A stretch of 64,000 nt of DNA from Membranipora membranacea (Eukaryota; Bryozoa; Gymnolaemata; Cheilostomatida; Membraniporidae), in NCBI GenBank assembly GCA_914767715.1, contig OU612068.1:17610001-17674000 (forward strand), written 5' to 3'. Position 1 is the first letter of the stretch, and each line of letters opens with the position of its first letter. Both the position numbers and the translations under genes were made by a program. The notes beneath the pieces were generated by a model. That model searched no databases and was not told the DNA's origin. It saw only the letters and a program-made list of their open reading frames with translations. Below, piece by piece: positions 13,983-28,900 of the stretch.

Positions 13983-16900
13983 CTGGAAACAAATATATGG
14001 GGATTGTTACTGTGTCAGCTAAGGAGAGTCTTATGCTGTCTCATGTCATTTAAAAGAAGATGAATCGCTCATACTTTAACTGTATATAAAGGCCTTCTGC
14101 ATATTTTCTAGACGGAGTTTCCCGTCAGAATATTAGATCAGATTTTTCTTTGATATAAGCTATCATTGGGAGCAAAAAAAAATTGCATCCTGTGACAAAG
14201 TCACAAAACGAAGATTTTTGATTGCAGCCAATCATACATTGTGCATGTAATCTGGCAGGAAAGTCTGACGGAGAAATCTGTCCAAAAAGTCAGTGTAAAT
14301 GTGCTTTCACATAGATAAACTGTAGCACTGAATTTCTTCGCTGTTTTACTCATGCAGAGTCATGTGTGTCATATAAATCATTTTGGCTAAAATTCAAACT
14401 CTGTCAATAGTAGCATTTTGTGTGGGCATTGTAAAACCAGTGAGAAATTTTCGTTGAACAGATTATTGCTTATGGACACTATTCAATAAACATATGCTAT
14501 TACTGGAAACAGGAATTTACACAGGGGTGGAAATTCCAACGCATTTGTGGAAACAGGAATTAACGCGGGATGGGAATTCCATAGCCTTTGTGCTTATAGC
14601 TTACATGGATTAGTTTCAGTTTGGCAGTTTTCAGCTTCAGCAGCACAAAATCTACCCTGCTATTGATTAAGCGAAACTTCTATACTACATGACTCATCAG
14701 ACTTGAGGTGCTTTGCTGCACTGTCACTGTCAGTTTACAGGTGTTACATGTTGGTAGAAGTTCTTTAAAACTTTGTGTCTAAGAAAGTGACACTCTTTGG
14801 ACAAAAGATAGACAAGATTTGACAAAGTGACACACTCAGCATATCATGGTCTACGTTTCGGACACTCAGTCCTTCATTCACTAGCCTGTGTGAAGAAGAG
14901 TTCATCTTTGTGTTATTGCTGTTTGCATGAAGAGACTACTGGCTACTAAGGAACAGGTGAGCACCTCCGATAGATGTTTAAACTTCCTGAAGGACAATTG
15001 CATGCTGGTAAGTCCTAGGAATCGGAGTTGTGGGCCAACTTGTCCAATGGTGATAAGCTGAAGTCATTTCCAAATCTTTCACTGCATGATGAAATTGGAA
15101 CTTTGTCAGCAAGGGACAAGGGTTTCAAGTATTATGTCCACTCATATTGCAAGTTTGCTGGTTTCTATAAAAGGCGGCATAAAGCTCTGGTTATCTGTAA
15201 TCACTATATCAAAAATACTCCCGATCAAATAGAGTGGCAACTTGATTCTTATCAGATCATGCTTGCATGTGAGTGGCATCTACTATTCTCTGAGGATGTG
15301 GCATCATTGGCAGTGGCTGAGTGAATTCACATTCAGAAAGTGAAGACTGCATTACTAGACCAGTCTTTCTGAATGTTTCTGGTCTTATTGTCGTGATGTG
15401 ATATGTGGTTGTTTGCATGCCCAAATTAGAAGCAGAAACCCGACTCCCTGCTCACAGTGACGCTAGAAATCAATCTCTCAGTGGCTTTCTTAGTTTTGTC
15501 TGTTGCATGTCATGCATGTATTTTTCATTTTTCAGGAGAATTGTTAGATTTGCAGCCTGTAGTGTCAGGCTGTCCCGCATTATACAGGCTTCTATACAAA
15601 AGCGGATGGGTGTAGGGGACTCACAGGTAGTGATATAACCCTTACTTAAGTGTTTTAGCTGTCTTGTTAGGGACCGAGCTCTCTACTACTGGCCCTAATA
15701 ACTTGAGCAGTAGAGATTGTGTGTCTTTTGTATGTAGCAATCGCAAAGGCAATAAAAAGAGAACTTGTGAATGATGTTGGTCAGCAGAGAAAGCATCAAA
15801 CTTTTTGTATAATATACTTGAGCTTCTTTGGTACATGCTTGATATCCATGTATACAGCGTAAGAAGTAGAAAATATGAGGTGGGGGATGCCAACCAGGCT
15901 GGGGTCCAGGGGGCCGCCTAGGACAGTTTTAGCGATATTTTGGAAAACTCAATTGATGTGCTCACCGGCTAGCAGTAACCTGGGTTACGATATATAGGGG
16001 GGATGCATCCCCTAGACTAGACCGAGGAGGTAGGGGGACACCATCCCCTTGTATCCCCCCCTAAATTCTAACACTGCATGTATGGTTTATGTGCTCTTTT
16101 TACCTTGGTAGCTTGCAGCAATGGATGATTTAGGAGATAACTACAGGGTAGTGAAGTACCTAAACGAAGGGGGATTCGGTAAAGCTTATCTCTGTGAGGA
16201 TAAGAGAACGAAAGAAAACTGTGTGGTCAAGGTGAGTGGGATTCATCAAAGCTTAACTGCTTTAGTTAGGATAGTGATAATCAGCTGTTATTCTACTTTT
16301 GGTGGCTATCAAATTTGACAATTATTCAATGACGTGACTGGAATTTCCAGGATGATAAAGTTACTGTGCCGATATAATGGTTTTTATAAGGAGCTGCTCG
16401 CTAAAACTACATTATGTCCTATTCAATAATCATATTATGTGGGACAATTGCATTTATTTTGTTGGGACGTCATGAGCTGAGAGGTGATTGGTTAAAAAAT
16501 GAAATTTACCCAGCATCTAACATCTCAATTTGTTCGAATCTAGAGGCAGCCAGCCTCTCTAAAGAAAGTTTCAGGCGTAACGTTTTCATCGGAATAAATT
16601 AACTCCTGTTTGTTTTATTTTTGTACCCAAGGTCCTATGTGTATTTTAGTGTACTATCATCATGTCAATAAGCGTTTGTATGTGAGGGTTCCGTATGAAA
16701 TTCTAGCCTTACAGAGTTTGTCTAGTATTAGCAGATATGGCAAGTCAAGTGCCGGCTAAGATGGAATTTTTTCTTGATTAGACAATGAATATGCGGGCAG
16801 CATCTGACACTACAAAGAGACAAGCGGAGAAAGAAGTCCAGATACTTAGTCAGCTCGATCACGCTAATATAGTCAAATACAGAGAGTCATTCGAGGGTAT

Positions 16901-19900
16901 GTCAATGTGTGTAACTCTAGATGAGCGAAGTTAGCCTTGTCCCGAGGCCAAGTTTTTTGTTTTGGGGGCAGAAAAATGTAGCCGCTTGACAAGGGTGGAG
17001 TGAAGTTTTTGCAAGAGTAAAATTTGCCTTTTGGTCACACTTGACAAAAATTTAATATGAATGTAAGAAAACATACTCAAATTTGAAACTTTACTTTGAA
17101 AGAATGATTACTAAGGCTACTACTATTACGTCATTCAGGTCATAATTAATTGATATTTATTTAAATTAATCCAGATGCGGATAATTTCTGTATAGCGATG
17201 GACTTCTGTGAGGGAGGAGATTTGTTAGACAAGATGGTAAAGCAGGGAGGCAATCACTTCACAGAAAAACAGGTAAGCTTACTAATATTCAAAATTAAAC
17301 CAAATTATAATATCACTTCAAAGCGGAGATATATCCATGACGATATGCTAGAGAGTGTTGATCTTAAAATTTATCCTGAAGTCTGGAAAGAGATTATCTT
17401 CTTACAAAACAGTTTGCGACATTGTTTTCAGCATAACACTCTTCAGATAAACCATTCTTTGCTCACTCCACAAATTCCAACAGCTCACTGGTCAATTTTC
17501 ATGAATTTAATACTCACACAAACGAAACACACATAATGCTGAAAACGATTCCCATCCATAAGCAGACACTGACGACAAACATATTTATTATCTCAGTTTT
17601 TAACATCGTTTTATTTCAGCTAATGTCATGGTTTGTGGAGCTTTGTGAGGCGATCAAATATTTACACAGCAGAGGGGTCGTTCACAGGGATTTAAAACCT
17701 CAGAATGTTTTCCTTACAAGAGACAACAGCGTACGACTGGGTGACTTTGGAGTGTCCGCAGTTCTAACATTGTAAGGACCCATCTTTTTGGCCATGAAGT
17801 GAACAGAGGGACAAACATCTGTCCACTGTTTTCAAGATCACAGTGTATACAGGATATTATTCCAGGTTATGAACTTTGCTTTACGTAAGCTGAGCGATTC
17901 GCAGTTACCATTTTGCCAGTCAACCGAAATAGATTGATACTCAAACCACAACAATAAATATTACTACGTAAGCTGATCTATTCATTCTAGCCCTATCCCG
18001 CTGGGGATGTGGGAGGGATGGATCGCTGCTGTCCCATGGTTTTCACTTGGATATAGCTGATTGTCTTTATATGTTTATTTTTTATATTCAGTACCGCCGC
18101 CTACCTCCAAACCAAAGCAGGAACAATGGCCTACTCCGCTCCAGAAATGTGTGAATGTGAGAATTATACAGCTAAAACAGACATCTGGTCACTTGGTGTA
18201 ACATTCTACCAGCTTGCAATGTTCAGACTACCTGTAAGTTAAGGATGTTAAATAAGGGGGCCTCATGCGATGTACTCGTAGTAATAAGTAGGCTCTCAGT
18301 ATTTGCTACCTTTCTGATAAATGATACCAAATATTGGAGGTGCAACTATAGCTTTAGACAATAAAATGAATTTGTTTGAAACTGAATATGTTGCAGAACT
18401 GTTAAGAGAGACCAAAGATCTGCTCAAAGGGTTGACAAACTCGATAGCTCAACTGACTTTTAAAGACTACGCCAAAACCAATGCATGTTATAGTCAGGCA
18501 GCTAATTATGATATAGTTATGTCAGATTTGCATGGTAAAAAATGCAATGCTCTACTTTGCATGAGTTATTGATGGTGGAAAGAGTGCCTCCCAAAACGGG
18601 AGGTAACTCTCATTCTCTGCATTATGATGTCACTATGAACAGGATGTGCAATACAAGAAACAAGCACTTCCTGTTCATAGTGACATCATAATACAGGGAA
18701 TGCTAGAACGACGTATGTGTATGTTTGCTATGCTATAGTTTGACGCTAGAGTACCAATAAGGATGGTGAATCTGATAGTCTCCGGTAGATATGATCCAGT
18801 GACAGGATACAAGGATATCCCAAAGATTGTGGACAAGCTACTGACACTTGAACCGAGGTAGGTCAGTGCAAGGATTTAGACTACTCGTACAGTGTGCTCA
18901 TGACAAAGGATTGTGTAGCAATGACGGAAATGCTTTAGAGAGATTCCCAAAGACCAATACATGTTATAGTCAGGCAAAAAAATTCAATGCGCTTCTTCGT
19001 ATGAATTATGATGGTGGAAAAAGTGCCTCCAATAAGGGAAGGTAACTTTCATTCTCCGCATTATGATGTCACGATGAACAGGATGTTTGATACATAATAA
19101 TTGATCAGTTACTACTTCTTGTTGGATTTCAGAGACCGACCATCTATAACACAAGTTCTAGAACTTGCTGAAGTCAAGAAGTATGCAGACCCGTCTAGCA
19201 GACTGATGAACATCTACGGATTCAGAGTCAACAGTCAGTGAAATATATTCTTTTGAGAGTATTCTCGTTATGGTCCTTGTGTGACAATCATCAAACAGAA
19301 CAACCTTTGAACTTATTTCAATGCCACTTTCATTCTTATGGCTTATATCTATCCCACGCAAGTCTACTTTTAAAGACTATTAAGGTAGGGTGAGGAATTC
19401 TCTCCTCAGTTCCATGTTCTTTGTATGTTACAGGCAACGGCCAGCTCTGCGATCAAGCAGGAAACAGATTTGCATTCAACATTTACCGTAGTCAACTGGA
19501 TAACACTCAACGATATGAAGGCATTGCAGCAGTAAGTTCAAATATATAGAAATTGGTATTATGAATATATATCAGTGTATTATATTTTAGATTGATGCAT
19601 GTCAATCAATGAAACAAAATTGATGACTTATCACTTATTGCTAATCAAACTGGTGTGCCCTTATAAAAAATCACTAACGATGGATCCACGATCAGTGAGA
19701 TTTCAGAATATCTTTAACATATCCTTAACATACATTCACTTGTTCATAGCCTGACGTTTTTTCTCTCTCTAGGCACTGGAGGAGTACTTATACAAACAGA
19801 TGGAAGACCTTGGCTTGAGAAAACTACCAGTACCTGTTGGTGTATGTTCTATTCATTTTTTTTATACATAATATAAAAGTAATTAACGCCCTCATTTATT

Positions 19901-22900
19901 GTAACTGAGTTATTGCTGTCAAAGTAGAAACCATAGAGTTATTATATAATAACTCTATGGTAGAAACACTGGTTATGGACTGTCCGAAGCTAAATACAGC
20001 AGCAGTCATGTGGTGTCATCTGTGACCACCAATTTTGGGAAGCCTGTGATTCTGTGAAGATGGATTGCCATTTAATGCAAACCGGTCACAAGGATAACTC
20101 CAAATACATGCAACTCCAAATGCATGCGACTTTATACAGATTCACAAGATTAAATATAAAACAGTCTAGAAGGCTGGCCAGGCAACACCATTAAAACTTT
20201 CATATATTTTTGATACAATGTCTTTAGTCTTTATTTATTTCCACAGGGAAGTACCAATCCTGACTATGATAACCAAGGTACATTCATATTTGCCTCATCC
20301 AACTGGTCAACTTGTAAGAAACTGATGATTCTGATACACGGAAGTGGCCGTGTCAAGGCTGGACAGTGGACCCGCAGGTATAATGTGATATAGTCTGTCT
20401 TGATAAGCTTTGTGGGAGGGGGAGGGGGGCCGGGGGAAACAAAGCTTGCCAACACTTGCTTTTTAACTGTCAGGAAATTGATACTGAGATTCCTATTGAA
20501 GATAAGGTCATTACCTAGCCAGGGTTCCCATACGGCAGTACGTATTCACTATTAAATTACTTGGAGTTACCTTTCCCAGTTTATTTATGTTATCATACCA
20601 TGGAACTTACTAGGAATCCCAGAGTGTTGCATTGTGGGAACTCATTACTGAGAGCTACCTTGTGCTGACTTGAGCTACCTTGAGCTGATCTTGTGCTCCC
20701 AGATACAATAATCATATTCATAATTTTTGTGATATAGATTAATGATCAACAACTCGTTGGATGAGGGAACACAGCTCCCGTACATCAGAAAGGCCCTCAA
20801 TGTGGGATATGGGGTTGTGGTACTCAATACAAATGACAACAAAGCGGTGGAGGTAAGCGTTGCTCACTTTATTTACGGCAACACTCCGATCAAATGATGC
20901 TTCTTGGTGCATGAGCTAGCTTTCTTTTCAACAAAAATCTATGCATACACTGATGTATATTCATATCAATGTTTCCATACCAACATATATCAACTATCTA
21001 GGATGTAACTTATGTTATAGGGTTGTGAAAGTCCAAAGCATCATGGAATCTATGTTTGGGGAAAGTATATCAACAATGCAAGCGCCACACATATCGCTAT
21101 AAAAGCTCACAGCGCAGGAGGAAGTGTCACCAGAGCTGTCATGGCCAAATATCCGGCAGCATTCAAGAATAGAGTGTTCGCTAATGCCTTCACTGGAGTA
21201 GATGGAGCCAGCTACAGCGAATCCATGGTTGATTATGCAAAGAAGGTAAGTGAAAAGATTGCGCCCTCTGCCCCTATGTGTATGTCAATATGACTGTTTT
21301 GTCCCAGAACCATAAGCTTTGCACATACTCACTCTATTAATTGAAAGCAAAAGTTAGCAACAGTTAGATGCACACAACTCCTGAAAATATCTGCGTAGTA
21401 CAGCTCAAAGAGATTCTAATCTCTTGCTGGAGATGCACAACTACGCTTAGTGAAATTTTATCGTAAAAGACGGGATTTTTAAAACAAGGAGTTTCCGTAT
21501 TTAGCACATGGTTTGTTCCAATTGCAAGATATTGTTTTGTATGACACAGCTTTATCTTATTAAAGGTAACCCGTAATTGGGTGACAAGTGATAAGCCTGT
21601 TGGCACTGCCATGCAGGTGTCACGATGTGTCTGTGAGTGCGTGTCGGCTGGTACTACGACACATGAGGAGACCCCCCACAAAGCTTTCCATCAAGTGTTC
21701 AACTTCATAGAGAAGAGATTCCAAGACACAACACCTGGTAACCCATAGAGGGCAAATTAAATGCCCCCTCTCGTATCCTATAGCCAGGCTAAAATGCTGT
21801 GATTATGTCGTTATCAATATATATGCATAGTTTTTTCATTTAAATTTCTTTTATTGATGTGTTTTATGAGTTTGCAATTGGTAAATTAACTGAGACTAAC
21901 TTTTCAATTATTTATTCCGTCAGATTTGAAACCATTTGTGATATCCTTTCTAGATCAGCAGAGTCTAACAGTTTTGGGAATTATTGAGTGCTCCTATTTA
22001 CAAACATAATAAGTAAACACTTTTTTTTATAATTTTGTAGCATTACATTTATCCTTTGTAGGACTCTAACCTTTTAATATAGATATATTTAGATATATAT
22101 ATATATATATGTTTATGCTTTGTTGTTTGCGGACAATATTTTTCATATTTCAAAGCACAGCCATCCCTATTGAAAGCAATGCATACTTTTAATGTAGCCT
22201 GCTGAGTTGGAAGGTAATGGTATGCCACAATATAAATAAAAGTTAAATTTCATGGTTGTCATGGTTGAATGATACAAGGGTAGGTTTGCTGGAATCGCTG
22301 CATTTATTGCACCAATTACCAGTGATGGACAATAGTAACGATGTGTTTTGGCTCGTTGCTGAATTTCTATGTTGTGACATTACGTCATGGTGGGTAGTTG
22401 TTTTTTGTGTAATTGATGATATAGACTCAGTAACCCATAGACAAATCACAAAACTGTGTGTGCTTTGTCTATGCAGTAACCTCAGAAAAACTATTATGAC
22501 GAAGCATGACCTAAAGTCCATGGTATAGGCAGATGGAACTAACGAAAGGCATACCTGGAGCTCAAGAAGATGGTTGATCCTACTTTCCCACACAAGTTTC
22601 TGGAGCCGTTTGATATCTCCTGTCTCATGTGCAGAGGAATGCTGTTTTATCCACGTCAGAGCGTAGAGGGAGAGAGTTATCTTATCTTCTAAACCAGTAC
22701 TCAGTCCTGCCTGCGACTGAAAATATCAACCATTGCAAAATTTAACAATAAATGTGGTTGTATGTGGCCTCTAAGAATCTGGAACAATTTACAACATGCC
22801 AAAACCCTAGACCTGAACACAAAAAAGGCCCTGAAAATGAAGGGTCTGGATGTTGTAGTTTATCAAAATCAGCGGCAATTTTGTCACACATGGTACATAT

Positions 22901-25900
22901 AGACCATTGAATTTACTTGACTATGTTTTCCCAGTTTAAGATACTATAGTCTGCAGATCAACTAATTGTAACATAAGGAGGACAATGGTTGACAAAGGTG
23001 ACGAGTATCACAACTTACCTCAAAGAATGCAGAACATTTTTTGGCGTCCAGATCTAAAGAGACACACTTATCATTGCACTTAGCCCAGAACTCGGAATGA
23101 TTTGTATTCTTATGCCAACTTGTGTTATATTTCGCCTGCTCTGTATCACTCAATAACTGTAACAATAAACACAATGGAAACTATGACACCTCGTGACCAC
23201 AAAAATGAGGATACTATATCTGTAAAATTCCGGCATAGATTGTGTTTCCATTCCAGATAATATGTCAAGCAACTCGGTTCATCTTGTAAGAGTTGCCAAA
23301 AACATCCATACTATAAAGGAATAAAAGGTTTAAGCAAAAGAAAAGTTTCTAAACAATCAGCAATGGTCTCTTACCTCTTGAACCGATACTAGTCCCGTAT
23401 CCAGGCCACAGGCGACACATAGTTCTCGGGCTATCCCGAACTCTTTCTTTGACTGGAGTGTCTGTATGACGCTCTTCGCCTCATCCAGACAGTGAGGAGA
23501 TATAAGCCTTGATCTGTCTATACCTTCAAGTCTCTGTTCATACACTACATTATATACCTGGTGTGCATGGCCAAAGTTGATGTCTGAAAATACATATGAA
23601 ACACACATGAGCAGGCAATGGTAGTTTGACCATGCAAGAGAGATTCAAATGTTTGTCTTTGGTGGACGAGTGCTTTTGAAAAAGTAGTGTATGTTTACAG
23701 AGAAGGCTGCACAAATTTTTGAACTTATTGCTTCTTGGTCCTGACCACATCGAGGTAAGTATCGGCCTGGATCATCTGTAAATACATACTACTACAACTA
23801 ATGTACATATATATACATTTTTTATTTGCATCCATCATCATGTGAAGGTGTCTCCCTGACATGCAAAATAGAAACAAAGAAAATGTGACAGATGACTGGA
23901 GCTTACTCTGATGTTTGAACACAGTGAAGAGACTAGCATTGTCCAGTAGATTGAGGAATCTCTTACACAGGAAACTATCAAACCAAGGTAGACAGGTCTG
24001 CATGATGTGAAGTGAGGCGGAGCTTAGCTCTTCTGGTGAAAAGTTTTCTCCTCCTGTCCTTGTCTGCTTAGATTGTCTAAACAGCTGTAAAACATTGAAA
24101 ATACTACTAAAACCCTGTGGAATTTTTCATCATTTACAACTTTCGACACTCCAAACAGTTATTGTGGCTCATGTAGGGGCAACTCCAAATACTTGCAACA
24201 AGCTATTTTTTTATCCTCATAACTGAGATAATAAGTAGAAGGCTTGAATAGACAGAGTGTCTCAAAAACAGGTGTCGTCATTGGGTTTGCTCCTAAAAAT
24301 ATAAATACTTATTCATATTATGTTTATGGGTTTATTATACTGACATACATATAACATTCCAAAAATCAACGATTTTTCAACTGGCCAGATTTCAAGGTAA
24401 TAAACACATTTTGATAAAATTCATCTAAAACATTTCTTATTTTTACCAAGTTCATCGTCTCCTTGAAACAGGTGAGCTTCTTTGAGACACCGATGAAATC
24501 TTGCTTCTGTACCAGCGCTATAGCGTCTATCAGTAGAATCAATGGGCAATTCTACAAACGGAGAAATATCACATTGGTAATTTATTCACTATATTCACAC
24601 AGGTTTTACACATAAAAACTGATACTACTCTAGATTTTCAAGCATAAGGTAGAGACATGGGGGTCAGCCAATATATAGAAAGTTGATATTTGCTGACCCC
24701 CGTGTCTCTACCATAAGACAGTGGCTCAGTGGTTAGAGCGCCGGTCTTCACCATGCAAGTGTTGAAGGTCTTGGGTTCAAATCCCACTGCAGTTCACTGA
24801 CTACTGGGACTTATTGACCCCCAGGTGTGCTCCGACCTGCCTACAAACTTAGAGCGATATGGCGCAGATATTGCAGCCTCGCCCTTAAGGCAACCACTAT
24901 CTTGCCGCCCATTCTTCAGAATGTGGTGTGTGACTGACCCTTGCAATTTTAACCAACATTTATTTCAACAGCAGGAGATGTATCTTAGTTAGCCGCCGAG
25001 TTAAATCCGATTCACGAATAAGCATAACTGTGTGAGAATAATAGAGAATGCAAGAAACTATTTAATTTACCTTCAGAAATATATGAAGTGCGGTCCTTAG
25101 CAGATAATACTTCTGATGATTTGCCATCATCTGGATGACCTCAGCATGAGTGTTTTTACTGTGATAGTGTCCTGTATCCATATCTATACACTCTCTACCC
25201 AATCTGCTACTGTCAGGCAACCAGGCTATCAAATATGAGCTCAGGCACTCCAAGGCATCGCTCTCCTGTACAAAAAATATACATCAGATCAGAACCACAA
25301 TGACAACTAGAATTGAAATTGACTTCGTATAACAAGTTGAATAAAATTAATCCTTTTTTATTTGGGATTTCCTTTCCATAGGCTAGGCATTATTTTTGTT
25401 TGTGCCCAGTCTAATCAAGGAGGTAACTCTTTGGTCTAATACGTCCAAGTGACTTGATGGGCAAAGAAAATTTATATGTATAATGTATTTTGCCTTGAAA
25501 CCGACTAATGAAATCCCTCTCCTTTGAACGTAAACCCTACTGTTATAGTTTCTTAGCATAGTTTTGGGTTTCAGTTTACTTTTCTCCGTAGATTGGCAAA
25601 GCTTCCTACCTTGTGACATGCTGCCAGCACAGCTAACACTGGATTTTCTAGTAGTACAGCGTATATATTGAGCTGTCTCCATGATCCCGGGTGGTTATTT
25701 GTCATGAAGAGTACAGCAAATATATCGTTGGGTACATGCTCCAGTGGTATACCACCTACACCAACATCTACTGGTTAAACTCAATATACAAATATTATGA
25801 AGATCCCTAGACATAATTATGATATAAAACACGGATAAAACTAATTTCTGGGTCTGGGTCTGAAATATTGTTCTAGTCTTGCAATTTTTTACTTTACACC

Positions 25901-28900
25901 AACCAGGATCTTTTGCAGTCTGCAATGCAACGCCCGTCAGTAATCATACAAGCGCTACTTATTTTACAAATGTGCCTCATGCCGTAAAACAAAAAACTCA
26001 CATCTCATCTAGTATTTTAAGACATATTTTGATTCTAAACTTTTATTGCTGTGGCTTCGAGAGATTTGATATTATCATACTTTATAAGATGTGTACCTGA
26101 GAAATTTGAGTTTGTTGAGGTGGAAGGTTTAGTACTTGATTGTCTCTCTACAAGCAGTTGCTTTTCCTTTAGATTTTTCCTAGTTTCATCCTCACTGCTT
26201 GAAACCAACACTTGACTGTCTTCTACGAAAAATGAAACCTTGTTTTCTGCTGGCCAATAATTATTATCATTTCAAATATAAAAGTCTCAAAGAAGTGATG
26301 TTAGGGGTTTGCCATCATTCTGCCTGCGTGATAGTCTTGTGATATAGACTATCTTTGCAGCACAGCGATGGTGACGCTGTATTCCATCAAGAAAGGCAAC
26401 TCCCAGAGTTCAAGGTTTTGAGATACCAAAACCAGTTTTCACTTGGTGTCCAAATATATCCAAATTTTTGGTTATGATTGTTTTCTTATTCAAGCTACTC
26501 AGTCTAGGTGAGTTAACTCAGGCCCTATGCTACAGAGACAAACCTTTGCCTCAACGGTTTGTATGTACATACACATAGTGGTTTGCCGTAGCGAAACAAA
26601 AGAACCAGCGCTGTGAATCGAATTAACTTACTTGCGTTTCTTGGGTTTATTCCAAGACCCATCTTGAAGTAGATTTGTTCCCTCTTGCTTTGCTGTCTGG
26701 ACTCCTGGGTTTGTGCTTGAGCAGCATTAGCGCTATTAGTCGAATCGAGTACACACTGTAGGTGCTCCCGGATACTGTCATCAGCATATGTATTTACCAT
26801 TGACAATAACTAAATAGAAAGTTCACTCATATAATGGCATGCGGGTTTGCATATTCAGTTTTTAAACGAAAGTTGGTCAATGGAGTCCTTGGATGGATAC
26901 CTCGGTACATAATATATTGTTTAAATATATATATATATATATATATACTGTATATTATTAGTGAGCATCAATGAACAGGAGTTGCTGCATATCTATGTCA
27001 TGTTGCTATGGTAGGTTGAGGGGAAGTTATTCTTACTGATGGTAGCAATCAACTATTATTTAGAGTGATACATTATGATATGGACGTTGCAGAAGTCAAG
27101 TAGATGACTTATCAGGGCAGCTGAACACTCCTTGATTAAAATTGATAGAATTCAGATGTCTTGTCACACGCCACATCCTGAAGCATGGGCGGCAAAATTC
27201 GTTGCCTTAGTGTCGAGGCCGTAATATCTGCGCCAGGTTGCTCTCTGTGTGCCGGCAGGACAGAGCACACCGGGGGCCAACCAAACCACAGTAGACGATG
27301 GTGCAGGCAAACATTGTGGATGAACACTGATAGAGGCAGTACATTATTCATTTACAACTTAGCAACCAATCTTACTGGGCTAATGAGTTCTACATTACTG
27401 AAATAACCCTCAAAATGTGAGAAAATATAGTGAAAAGTGATAAGACTAAGCAATATGTATACAATCTTACTTGAATTCTCTCATAGTTGAATATCTGAGC
27501 GTACACCAAGAAAGAGAGCCAATTATTCTCTTTGGAGCAGCATTCTAAGAATTTTGTAGGAAGCGGTAGGTTATAGTGTCTACTATAGTCTATAGCTGTT
27601 CTCCATTTCATCCCGGCCTCCAAACTTGTACTGGAAACAAAAATCTCTTACTTTGTATCTTCACAATTTTTAATACATATATCTAGCAGGTCATTCAATG
27701 ATAACTATACTCCTTCTGTGCTACTGTGCTTTTGTCGGATTCATACCTTGTCTACTGACCACCTACCACCTATCTAACAGGCTCGAGAAATATTTGTGAT
27801 GTTTTCGATTCAAATGTCCCTGGTTATTTTGGCAGGCAAACTTCAAGATGAAATCAATGGTTTCTATTTAACCAAGGAGTAGCACCTTGCTATAACCTCA
27901 GTAAGGAGCTCCATACACACATAGATAGTATTTATATGTTTATGGTGACATCCTAATTTAAATTCCCACGTATCAAGATTCCATATAGCTAGTATTGGAA
28001 GACAAATCAAAATCACTCATGACATAAGTATGAATTCAAATTATATACGGAGTGATGATAAGTACAATCAGATTTATTCATCAATTTGTTAGAAACCTCA
28101 CTGAAAATTGTGAAGTTGTCTTACCATTAACTCAGAGACTATAAATTTGTGATAAAAAGAGAAGCCATTCGACTCTGAGCTCGAGTTTCCACTGACACAT
28201 CTCGGCAGCTGAACATAATAGGGACGTGTACTGGTTAGTTATTTGTACATACCTGGGAGTTTCCTGATTGTCTAAGCAAGCTTCTGTAGCTTCAACAAGA
28301 TCATCGTATACGATTCTTATCGTTTTCTTTCTGCTGAAAATCAGTGGTAATATCATCGACTCTACAAAAATATCGTATTAATAAAAACAAAATGTCATTA
28401 GATTATTTAAAACTTGGAGCTCAGCCCAGTATTTACCATCTATTATATCAATTATTACGCTACAGTCATTGAAATAATAAATACGTATGTGATTGAGAAC
28501 ACATATGGAGGACCAGTTGAGGATGACTCACATCAAATTAAAACCAAACAGTCAATGAAATCGTTCCTGCGCCTCACCTATTTCATAATGTATAACCTTA
28601 GTATCAGCAGCTCTTGGCTGTAGTGCCCTGCCTCTGTGTATTATCTGAGCTGTGTTCACCAGGAGGCGGAGTTTATCAGTCTCCTCCCTAATCAGCTCAA
28701 GAAATGCCACACAAGAAGCACATATCTCTAGTTTATTGTAATACTTCACTGCCAGGTAATGGGTCTGACTCACTGCCAAGTTAATTCTACAATAAGGTCA
28801 GAAAATAATCATGTGGATAAAATATAAATGAATAATAATTTAAAATAATCTTCCTGAAGCTTCTTTCCTACTTCCTCATCAATCAATCAGCCAATCATAA

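Noticed and set aside
15028-15321. 98-codon plus-strand open frame upstream of the kinase-Arb2 gene
   Set aside because: It begins with TTG just after a stop, has no ATG start or splice acceptor that makes sense, and shows no recognisable similarity.
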